Of a DNA stretch of 13,857 bases, positions 7,485 to 13,857 are shown in pieces (the stretch's first letter is position 1; each line of letters opens with the position of its first letter). A program made the translations under genes and the position numbers. The notes under the pieces were generated by a model. It did not search any database. It was not told the DNA's origin and saw only the letters and a program-made list of their open reading frames with translations. The stretch is from contig CALDEN010000379.1 of NCBI GenBank assembly GCA_937942405.1, positions 1 through 13,857 of the forward strand, given 5' to 3'. The DNA comes from an uncultured Saprospiraceae bacterium. GTDB taxonomy: Bacteria > Bacteroidota > Bacteroidia > Chitinophagales > Saprospiraceae.

Positions 7485-9164
7485 ATGCATAAAAGTCTAC
7501 TGCTCACTGTATTTTCTTTACTTCACATCTTCACAATTAGCCTATCCCTCGCTGCTCAGGACACTTGTGCAACCGCTGCAGAGTTAGATGTCAGCAGCTC
7601 ATGTCAAGTACAGGTATTCAACAATACAGATTACACTGCATCCGACGAATCCCCCTACCCGACTTGTGGTTCCCTAGGTACTTTAATGGATGGATGGTTT
7701 ACGGTAACTGTTCCGGACAATGGATCTCTCATAGTAGAAACAACACAAGTCATAAATGGACTCAGCGACATGGTTATCCAAGCATATACCGGCTCATGTG
7801 GAAACTTGATACCATTGGCCTGTGATGATGATGGAGGAGAACTGGGACATTCATTATTGTCTTTCATTAATTTAACTCCCAGTACGACGATATATCTCAG
7901 AGTATTTGAATACAGCTCCGACGCTGTGGGCGATTTTGGACTCTGCTCATACGCAATCGAAACTCAAGCACCTGGAAATTTTTGCTCCAGTGCCCTTGCG
8001 TTGCCCCTTGCAGATACGTGTATGGTGATCGCAATAGATCATACAAATGCAACTGCATCAGAACATGGATTTAACAGTTGCATCTCAGATAGCTACACTG
8101 ACTCTTGGTTATCTGTAGAAGTTCCAGAAAGTGGTGCTTTACTCATAGAGACAAAAACAATTCCCGGAGGGCTGACAGACATGATCATGCAGATATTTTC
8201 TGGAGACTGTGATAATCTGCTCACTGTAGATTGTGATGACGATGGAGGACCTGGTTTTCAGAGTCAACTATTTATTTCCGACAGGACGCCAGGAGAGATA
8301 CTCTATATTCAGCTTTCTGAGATTAGTGGAGCTACGGGCATTTTCGGGATATGTGCAATAGCCGTAGAGTCATCTACAGGAGATCGTTGTGCGGATGCCG
8401 CATACCTCTCTCCTCTACCTACTTGCACACCTCAATTTTTCACAAACTTGGGTCAGACCAATTCCAACAATGGAACGGATCTTATATGTGGCATCGAAGG
8501 CGTAGGTATCGACAACTGGTTTTCTACAACAATACCCTCCAGCGGTAATCTGGTGATTGAAACCGTAAGTATATCCGGCAGTTCGAATACAGACCACATC
8601 ATGCAAGTATATGCTGGTACGTGTGGAGAGCTAATAGTAATCGACTGTAACGATGATGGCCCCACTGGCACAACTTCTTACGTCGAACTATCTAATCGTA
8701 TTCCCGGAGAGCTCATCTACTTTGAAGTAGTCGAATTTGGCAGCAATCAATATGGCCAATTCGGTGTATGTTCGTACGATCCATCTGCTACAGATGAAGA
8801 TGGAGATTTATGGTCGATCATAGATGATTGTGATGATACCGACCCTACCATAAATCCAGATGCTGAAGACATACCTGATAATGGGATAGATGAAGATTGT
8901 GACGGATCCGATCTTGTCGCTACTCATGCAATCGCAAACACCAGCCTTAAGCTATTTCCTAATCCCACGAATGGGATATTGAATTTTGAATTTGAAGGCA
9001 ACTTCACTTTTGAGCTTTACAACATTTCTGGTAGAGCACTGCAATCAGGCACATTGAGCCATCATCTAGATATCAGCTCGTACCACAACGGTATCTATGT
9101 GCTCATTATTCAAGACCCCAGATCCAATGACCGCATTTTCGAACAGATCATTCTTAATAAATAA
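7485..9164 (+). CDS. T9SS-exported surface protein with three tandem beta domains and a MopE-like motif
   Basis: This 559-residue protein starts with a signal peptide (about residues 1-23, ending SLAAQ). Three homologous domains follow, at roughly 25-162, 166-292 and 298-432. Each opens with a Cys-containing C..A..L segment, continues with a W[FL][ST]xx(V/I)PxxGxLxIET strand and a MQxYxGxC turn, and then has a C(D/N)DDG acidic loop and an FGxCxxA ending. They resemble bacterial pre-peptidase C-terminal-type beta sandwiches, with paired cysteines likely to form disulfides. Residues 437-478 form a MopE-like motif (DEDGD, DDCDD, INPDAED, GIDEDCDGSD) that probably binds calcium or another metal. 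From about residue 487 a type A T9SS sorting domain runs to the end (LKLFPNPTNG, ELYNISGRAL, the late GIYVLII strand). The cargo would be exported by PorU/T9SS to the cell surface or released. The partner or substrate is unknown. Confidence 0.88.
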   Translation: MHKSLLLTVFSLLHIFTISLSLAAQDTCATAAELDVSSSCQVQVFNNTDYTASDESPYPTCGSLGTLMDGWFTVTVPDNGSLIVETTQVINGLSDMVIQAYTGSCGNLIPLACDDDGGELGHSLLSFINLTPSTTIYLRVFEYSSDAVGDFGLCSYAIETQAPGNFCSSALALPLADTCMVIAIDHTNATASEHGFNSCISDSYTDSWLSVEVPESGALLIETKTIPGGLTDMIMQIFSGDCDNLLTVDCDDDGGPGFQSQLFISDRTPGEILYIQLSEISGATGIFGICAIAVESSTGDRCADAAYLSPLPTCTPQFFTNLGQTNSNNGTDLICGIEGVGIDNWFSTTIPSSGNLVIETVSISGSSNTDHIMQVYAGTCGELIVIDCNDDGPTGTTSYVELSNRIPGELIYFEVVEFGSNQYGQFGVCSYDPSATDEDGDLWSIIDDCDDTDPTINPDAEDIPDNGIDEDCDGSDLVATHAIANTSLKLFPNPTNGILNFEFEGNFTFELYNISGRALQSGTLSHHLDISSYHNGIYVLIIQDPRSNDRIFEQIILNK

Positions 9165-9357
9165 TACAAACAGCTTCCGTTTATTTAAACGCTATCGCTT
9201 AGCAGCAAAAGCAACAGATCAGGTATTGCTAGCCTTCTTTATCCACTAATGATAAGTTATTTTACATCTATGTAACTCACTCAATAAAAAAATTGAAACA
9301 AGCTCTTTATATTTTGTTACATTGCGATATATTCATTTTACAACTATTAAAAAAAAC

Positions 9358-10071
9358 ATGAGAATAGTCATCACCACAATCGCCTTATTTATCAGTCTAA
9401 GCCTGATGGGCCAAAACAACAAATTTTTTGTCAAAGCAGTCGATGGATTTTCTAAAAAGAAAATGTCCTATCTCACACTGATGGATGGTACCGAAGTAAC
9501 TGGGAAAATTAAAAAGCTTAAACGAAAAAAATGGCTCTTTGAAAAAGTCATAATCATCGATGAAAATGATAAAAAAAGAGAGTTTGAAGCCAATGAAATA
9601 AAAAGTATGTACCTACCTCAAAGTGGATTGGACAAATTAGGCAAGATGAGTGACATGCTTAGCGATGCTACACAATGGGAAAAAACTGATCTCAATCAAG
9701 AATACTTAGAAGATGGGTACGCATACTTCGAATCGACAGAGGTGTACTACAAAAAGAAGAAAAAGAAAGTACTTCTACTCCAATTAATAAACCCTAGTTT
9801 TTCTGGAGAGGTAAAAGTCTTTTATGACCCAACTGCTGGCGAAAGTGCCGGTATAGGAATCGGAGGAATGAATATAGCCGGCGGAGGTGATAAATCTTTT
9901 TACATCAAAATCGGAGACGACACCGCATTTAAACTAAAGAAAAAAGAATACAAGAAACAGGCAGAAGACATCTTCTCTACATGCCCAGATTATTTACGTA
10001 AAGTGAAAAAACTAAATTGGGAAAAATTCGGAGAAACCTTGCTTGATTATACGAATACTTGTTCAAAATAA
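9358..10071 (+). CDS. Lysine-rich secreted protein of unknown family
   Basis: I do not recognise the family. The ATG at 9358 gives a good signal peptide (MRIVITTIALFISLSLMGQ), so the upstream in-frame TTG at 9322 is not used. The 237-residue product then shows a short beta segment (LTLMDGTEVTGKIKKLKRKKW, close to residues 38-58) and an EFEANEIKSMYLP strand. A middle region has a YYKKKKKKV run and a glycine-rich turn (IGIGGMNIAGGG). The final segment, IFSTCPDYLRKVKKLNWEKF and LLDYTNTC, carries two cysteines, a pattern seen in uncharacterised Bacteroidota periplasmic proteins. It is probably periplasmic or outer-membrane associated. A near-consensus box (TATATTTTG) at 9308-9316 could belong to its promoter, although the TTG at 9293-9295 is too close for a normal spacing. 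A perfect-stem terminator 10 bases after the stop isolates the gene from the sigma-factor operon. Confidence 0.7.
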   Translation: MRIVITTIALFISLSLMGQNNKFFVKAVDGFSKKKMSYLTLMDGTEVTGKIKKLKRKKWLFEKVIIIDENDKKREFEANEIKSMYLPQSGLDKLGKMSDMLSDATQWEKTDLNQEYLEDGYAYFESTEVYYKKKKKKVLLLQLINPSFSGEVKVFYDPTAGESAGIGIGGMNIAGGGDKSFYIKIGDDTAFKLKKKEYKKQAEDIFSTCPDYLRKVKKLNWEKFGETLLDYTNTCSK

Positions 10072-10080
10072 AAGTCAATC

Positions 10081-10128
10081 CACCTATTATTCCTTTGAAA
10101 TACCACAGGAATAATAGGTGTTTTTAAT
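10081..10128 (+). terminator. Intrinsic terminator after the lysine-rich protein gene
   Basis: A perfect 14-base-pair stem (arms 10081-10094 and 10107-10120) with a 12-base loop is followed by TTTTT. Confidence 0.9.
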
Positions 10129-10414
10129 TAATTATATCGTAGAATCCCCCCTTCCTTACATGAGCTTTAGAAAAGCTCTAATTTCCCCGAGCTTTTCAAG
10201 CTATTGCACTATTACGAGCATTATGTAGTGCGTAAAACAACCACCAGCTATTACCATTATTACACTTCAAGATAAGCTCCATAATTTGTAGAAATAATCA
10301 AAGGTTCTCTACTATACACCTAGCTTTACAGTAAAATCCAAAAATTTATTTTTACCTCAGGCAACCTTTATTGCCATATGCAGGTATATAAAAGTGTAAA
10401 GCATAAAAACTACA
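10129..10414 (+). other. Long gene-free region upstream of the sigma-factor operon
   Basis: No convincing gene is present. The stretch holds a 7-base-pair hairpin (GAGCTTT/AAAGCTC, 10162-10178, 3-base loop). An 11-base palindrome, TTTACAGTAAA, lies at 10325-10335. A short inverted repeat (GGCAA/TTGCC, 10360-10375) sits 40 bases before the sigma start. A clear TAnnTTTG promoter is not seen. A GCAACC at 10361-10366 followed by GGTATA about 17 bases later loosely recalls ECF-type promoters (AAC in the -35 box), which would allow autoregulation, but this is weak. The region probably holds the control sites of the operon. Confidence 0.35.
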
Positions 10415-10966
10415 TTGAACGAACTTTTACATATCATCAAAAAATCCATGCTCGGTGATGCTAGTGCACAGCGAGCCCTCTATGAGGAGTATCGGACGAG
10501 ATGGTATATGACGAGCTTGAGATATGGTAAAAACAAAATGGAAGCAGAGGACATTTTCCAAGAAGCTCTGATCAATATTTTTAATCGTTTAGAATCCTAT
10601 GACCATAATAAAGGGGCTTTTACGACCTGGTCGACTAGAGTGATTATCAATTCTGCAATGACATATTTAAAGAAAAATAGCTGGGCTAATTCTATGTCTG
10701 GACTAGAAAACTCCTATACTGTAGAGACAGAAGTCGTGGATATTTACGATCAGCTATCAGCCAAAGAACTCACCCTACTCGTACAGAAACTTCCACTGGG
10801 ATACCGCTTAGTTTTTAATATGTATGCAATAGAAGGATTTACACACAAGGAAATCGCCGATCAACTAGAGATCAGTGTCGGAACTTCTAAATCTCAACTC
10901 TTCAAGGCACGTAGAGAATTACAAAAAACATTAGAATCACAATTAACTTCATCGAGTCATGAGTAA
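10415..10966 (+). CDS. ECF-type RNA polymerase sigma factor (sigma-70 family)
   Basis: The 183-residue protein has both ECF regions. Sigma region 2 (about residues 10-88) shows AQRALYEEY, MTSLRYGKNKMEAEDIFQEALINIF and FTTWSTRVIINSAMTYLKK. Sigma region 4 (about residues 118-178) shows LPLGYRLVFNMYAIEGFTHKEIADQL followed by the recognition helix VGTSKSQLFKARRELQ. It directs RNA polymerase to a specific promoter set and is normally held inactive by a membrane anti-sigma factor. The start is TTG: an in-frame stop lies 12 bases upstream with no ATG between, and the ATG at 10448 would cut into the first helix of region 2. The stop codon overlaps the next gene by 8 bases, so the two are translationally coupled, as expected for a sigma/anti-sigma pair. 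Confidence 0.92.
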   Translation: MNELLHIIKKSMLGDASAQRALYEEYRTRWYMTSLRYGKNKMEAEDIFQEALINIFNRLESYDHNKGAFTTWSTRVIINSAMTYLKKNSWANSMSGLENSYTVETEVVDIYDQLSAKELTLLVQKLPLGYRLVFNMYAIEGFTHKEIADQLEISVGTSKSQLFKARRELQKTLESQLTSSSHE

Positions 10967-12482
10967 GATGGACGATTACTACAAAAAACAACTTTTAGAT
11001 CATCAGCCTGCTGATGACGGATGGAATATTCCATCTGACGATCTATGGAATAAGGCTCAGCCGCATTTCCCTAAGCCTAAGAAAAAAAGAAGATTTCTAT
11101 TTTTACTGTTCCCTATCGGAATATTCCTACTCATCATGGCAGGATACTACTTAGGCAAGTCTACACGTACTGATTCCATTGCGACAGAACCTTCCTATGC
11201 GACAAGCTCTAACACACTAAAAAACACGACGAATACAGAAAAGAACATTGTAGAAGTTAGCACTGAATCATCTAAAGACCTCAGTAGTCCACCTAATCAG
11301 TCATTCAGCAATCATACGACAAACAGCAATAAAACCCACTCCAGCACTACTCCTAATGGCATTAAGTCCACTAGCTCTTCTAAAGAAAAAACCGCTCACA
11401 TCATTGACCTAGAGTCCATCAACTCATCCCTAACGGATAATCAAGCAGTATATAAAGCATCTAATAGAACTATCAACAAAGACCTCAACAACACAAGCAA
11501 CTATACGACTACTCATCCTCCATTTTTAGAAAACAGACAAACGACATCTGTCGTAGGAGCATTGAATTATTTTAGCTCAAGCCAAAAGAAAAACACTAGA
11601 CTCACAAATGTCGACAAGCAGATAAAGCAGATACAAACGCTAGCTACTCTAAAGACCTTAACAACCAAACCATTGGACATACAAGACAGAGCTCTGGCAC
11701 AACAAGACCTAAGCATAAATATCGCAGATAATGAAAAACCAACTAGTCGACATCTGATACATGAAGTAGGAACGGGATCCATGCTACACCTACTCACCAT
11801 AGTAGGAGAAGTAGAAAATGACGCCAATGAAGAATGGCAAGACGAAAAAATAATCCTCAAGTCCTATAACAATGTAAATCTCAATCTCCATTACAATCGA
11901 TACCTAAGCAAAAAATGGAACCTATCTACTGGACTTTATTATCACTCGATGAATTTTGATCTAGATGGAACGATCTACGATATACTGAGTGAGTCTAACA
12001 TTGATGATTTTGTAAGCAGTAATCTCTCTGACCGTTTAAATGATGGACTCACAGAAAATAGACAATCTGACGACTTCATGATCGAGCTCCTAGATGGCGA
12101 AACGGTCAATGCAGGCGACACGCTTAAATTCGGTCTAGATATAAGTCTAAATCTAAAAACCATACAGTTGCCTATTCTTATCAATAGAGAATGGAGCTGG
12201 AAACGGATCTCCTTTTTTGTAGGAGCGGGGGCCTCTTTCGATATACAATCATGGAGACAACGTTCTGCAGATATCCAACTCTACCGAGATGACCGACTAA
12301 TCACTAAGCCCTATTCCGAAGGAGAGACAGGTCCCGAACGGAGATACACCTACGGCCTGATCGTGCAATCTGGATTAAACTACAAAATAACGGATAACTT
12401 AAAATTCGGCGTAAGCGGAAGAGTGGTATTCCCTGATCTCATCACGACAGGAATAGAAGCCCGCTTCCTTTACCGCCTCTAA
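10959..12482 (+). CDS. Putative dual membrane-spanning anti-sigma factor with outer-membrane beta-barrel (Dma-like)
   Basis: Four parts can be read in this 507-residue protein. Residues 1-45 are a short hydrophilic cytoplasmic segment with a P-x-D-D-L-W-N-K motif (Pro25 to Lys32), which resembles the short sigma-binding segments of Bacteroidota anti-sigma proteins. Residues 46-65 are one membrane helix preceded by KKKRR, which places the N-terminus in the cytoplasm. Residues 66 to about 295 are low complexity, rich in Ser, Thr and Asn, and probably disordered in the periplasm. From about residue 300 on, alternating strands (VNLNLHYNRYLS, WNLSTGLYYHSM, LNLKTIQLPILINREW, ISFFVGAGASFDI, YTYGLIVQSGLNYKI, GIEARFLYRL at the very end) are typical of small PorT-like outer-membrane barrels. 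The layout equals that of the Dma class described in Bacteroides thetaiotaomicron, which crosses both membranes and restrains an ECF sigma factor. An ordinary outer-membrane protein with an unusual leader is the alternative, but the helix lacks a signal cleavage site. An in-frame ATG at 10968 is a possible start. Confidence 0.72.
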   Translation: MSKMDDYYKKQLLDHQPADDGWNIPSDDLWNKAQPHFPKPKKKRRFLFLLFPIGIFLLIMAGYYLGKSTRTDSIATEPSYATSSNTLKNTTNTEKNIVEVSTESSKDLSSPPNQSFSNHTTNSNKTHSSTTPNGIKSTSSSKEKTAHIIDLESINSSLTDNQAVYKASNRTINKDLNNTSNYTTTHPPFLENRQTTSVVGALNYFSSSQKKNTRLTNVDKQIKQIQTLATLKTLTTKPLDIQDRALAQQDLSINIADNEKPTSRHLIHEVGTGSMLHLLTIVGEVENDANEEWQDEKIILKSYNNVNLNLHYNRYLSKKWNLSTGLYYHSMNFDLDGTIYDILSESNIDDFVSSNLSDRLNDGLTENRQSDDFMIELLDGETVNAGDTLKFGLDISLNLKTIQLPILINREWSWKRISFFVGAGASFDIQSWRQRSADIQLYRDDRLITKPYSEGETGPERRYTYGLIVQSGLNYKITDNLKFGVSGRVVFPDLITTGIEARFLYRL

Positions 12483-12542
12483 ACCTCCTATTCTAAAATA
12501 TAACGATTAACACTCGATGTCTATAAATGGACAGGCATCTCA

Positions 12543-13857
12543 ATGAAAAAATTTAAAAAAATGAACGCACTAAAAATCTTTTTATACAAAATACCTATAC
12601 TCAAAACTCAGCTTACAATAGTCGCTCTACTGCTCATCTGCGGAACAAGTCTATCTGCTCAGGAGCTACAGAAGCACACCCTCAGCGGCCACGTTAAAGA
12701 TCGAAGCTCTGGCGAAGAACTGATCGAAGCTACCGTATACGTAAAAGAGTTATCCACTGGAAACACCACAAATGTATATGGCTTTTATTCTTTGACCCTA
12801 CCTCAGGGATCGTATCAGATCGTATATGGTTACTTGGGCTTTGAGGACATGGTTGTCACAGTAGATCTGGATCAAGACATCAGACAGGACGTCGACCTCA
12901 GCATAGCTGGCAACATGATATCCGAAATCACCATCGTCGCTGAAGAAGAAGACATCAATGTCCAGTCTACCGAGATGAGTAAGGTAACGATCGATGTCGC
13001 TGCTGTACAGAAAATACCGGCTCTGTTCGGTGAGGTAGACATCATCAAGGCCATACAACTCCTTCCTGGCGTAAAAACCATCGGAGAAGGCAGCTCTGGA
13101 TTCTATGTACGTGGCGGTAATGCAGATCAGAATCTAGTACTCCTAGATGAAGCCCCGATCTACAATGCCTCTCACCTACTGGGCTTCTTCTCGTCCTTTA
13201 ACCCAGATGCGATTAAGGACATGCAGCTCTACAAAGGAGCCATGCCTGCTCGATACGGTGGACGACTCAGCTCAGTACTGGACATCCGTATGAAAGAAGG
13301 GAATTCCAAAAAATTTGGCGGATCAGCCGGAATCGGACTCATCATGTCGAGACTATCCTTAGAAGCTCCACTGAGTGAGAACGGAAGTTTTATCCTATCA
13401 GGAAGGAGATCATATATCGACCTGATGTCTAAGGCATACCTCACTCTCAAAGGGGAGGACAGCAAAGATCAGTTTTACTTTTACGATCTCAATGCCAAAG
13501 GAAATTATCGATTCAACGAAAACAATCGACTCTTTGTATCTGGATACTTCGGTAAAGATATCTGGAAACAAGATGAAGATGGCATCAACTTTTTCTGGGG
13601 CAACAAGACTGCTACCGTGAGATGGAATCATATATTTTCGCCAAAGCTATTTTCTAATATCACTGCCTATTACAGCAATTATAATTATGGGCTTAAAGTC
13701 AATGAAGAGCTCAGTTCCTTTGACTGGTCATCGACGCTCGAGGAGGTCAGTCTCAAAGCGGACTTTACGGCATTTATCTCACCGGAGTACAGCATAGACT
13801 TCGGCATACAGTCGATAAAGCATGACATCGCTCCTGGGACGATAAAAATACTCGACA
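12543..13857 (+). CDS. TonB-dependent receptor with CarboxypepD_reg domain, N-terminal 438 residues (runs off right edge)
   Basis: The frame is open from the ATG at 12543 to the window end. Residues 1-40 form a long basic leader and hydrophobic core (LTIVALLLICGTSLSA, then QE), probably a signal peptide; the ATG at 12561 is an alternative start. Residues 45-118 are a CarboxypepD_reg-like beta sandwich (LSGHVKDRSSGEELIEATVYV, GFYSLTLPQGSYQIVYGYLGF). About 148-253 is the TonB plug (IKAIQLLPGV, SSGFYVRGGNADQNLVLLDE, MQLYKGAMPARYGGRLSSVLDIRMKEG). The start of the 22-stranded barrel follows. Such receptors import siderophores, vitamins, glycans or peptides, driven by ExbBD/TonB. No TonB box is obvious and no SusD gene is in view, so the substrate is unknown. 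It lies 60 bases downstream of the anti-sigma gene with no visible terminator between, so it is probably part of the same transcript. Confidence 0.92.
   Translation, partial: MKKFKKMNALKIFLYKIPILKTQLTIVALLLICGTSLSAQELQKHTLSGHVKDRSSGEELIEATVYVKELSTGNTTNVYGFYSLTLPQGSYQIVYGYLGFEDMVVTVDLDQDIRQDVDLSIAGNMISEITIVAEEEDINVQSTEMSKVTIDVAAVQKIPALFGEVDIIKAIQLLPGVKTIGEGSSGFYVRGGNADQNLVLLDEAPIYNASHLLGFFSSFNPDAIKDMQLYKGAMPARYGGRLSSVLDIRMKEGNSKKFGGSAGIGLIMSRLSLEAPLSENGSFILSGRRSYIDLMSKAYLTLKGEDSKDQFYFYDLNAKGNYRFNENNRLFVSGYFGKDIWKQDEDGINFFWGNKTATVRWNHIFSPKLFSNITAYYSNYNYGLKVNEELSSFDWSSTLEEVSLKADFTAFISPEYSIDFGIQSIKHDIAPGTIKILD

Noticed and set aside
7485..9164. Possible toxin or polymorphic effector role of the T9SS cargo
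   Set aside because: There is no C-terminal toxin domain, the C-terminus is the sorting domain itself, and no immunity-like gene follows.
9178..9191. Palindrome CGTTTA-TT-TAAACG after the T9SS cargo gene
   Set aside because: The stem is six AT-rich base pairs with a 2-base loop and no T tract, so a terminator is not supported.
10160..10228. 22-codon ATG frame in the long intergenic region
   Set aside because: It is too short to judge, overlaps the hairpin at 10162-10178, and shows no supporting motif.
11567..11860. 97-codon minus-strand open frame inside the Dma-like gene
   Set aside because: It is antisense to the low-complexity linker and its content mirrors the biased composition of that region; there is no start context.

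Overview
The window looks like a chromosomal segment of a Bacteroidota species, probably a free-living gliding or marine-type lineage such as Saprospiria or Cytophagia. The signs are a C-terminal type IX secretion (T9SS) sorting domain, SprB-type adhesin repeats, Asp-box/sortilin-like secreted proteins, a CarboxypepD_reg/TonB-dependent receptor, promoter boxes resembling the Bacteroidota -7 element TAnnTTTG, and the lack of Shine-Dalgarno sequences. The DNA is moderately AT-rich. Every gene except a fragment at the left edge is on the plus strand. I saw no tRNA, rRNA, CRISPR array, transposase or integrase.

Left part (1-3577): the first codons of a probable ffh (SRP GTPase) run leftward off the window. 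A secreted or membrane-anchored CHAP-domain cysteine hydrolase is divergent from it. Next comes a TTG-initiated envelope protein that joins a beta-propeller, two SprB-like repeats and an OmpA-type peptidoglycan-binding domain. A LolA-like secreted protein follows and ends in a strong intrinsic terminator.

Middle part (3607-10128): a 1033-residue sortilin/BNR repeat protein with its own terminator, a 3-methyladenine DNA glycosylase I (tag), a T9SS-exported protein with three tandem beta domains and a MopE-like acidic motif, and a small lysine-rich secreted protein of unknown family followed by a perfect-stem terminator. These look like independent housekeeping and surface genes rather than one pathway.

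Right part (10129-13857): this is the most interesting section. A 343-base stretch without a gene precedes an ECF sigma factor. The sigma gene overlaps by 8 bases a gene for a 507-residue protein with a short cytoplasmic segment, one inner-membrane helix, a long Ser/Thr/Asn-rich linker and a C-terminal outer-membrane beta-barrel. Sixty bases further on a TonB-dependent receptor begins and runs off the window. The barrel protein has the layout of a dual membrane-spanning anti-sigma factor (Dma class, known from Bacteroides thetaiotaomicron). The operon therefore looks like a trans-envelope signalling unit: the barrel end would sense the outer membrane or the receptor, the cytoplasmic end would hold the sigma factor, and the TonB receptor would be partner, input or output. 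The assignment rests on architecture and has not been tested by any search.
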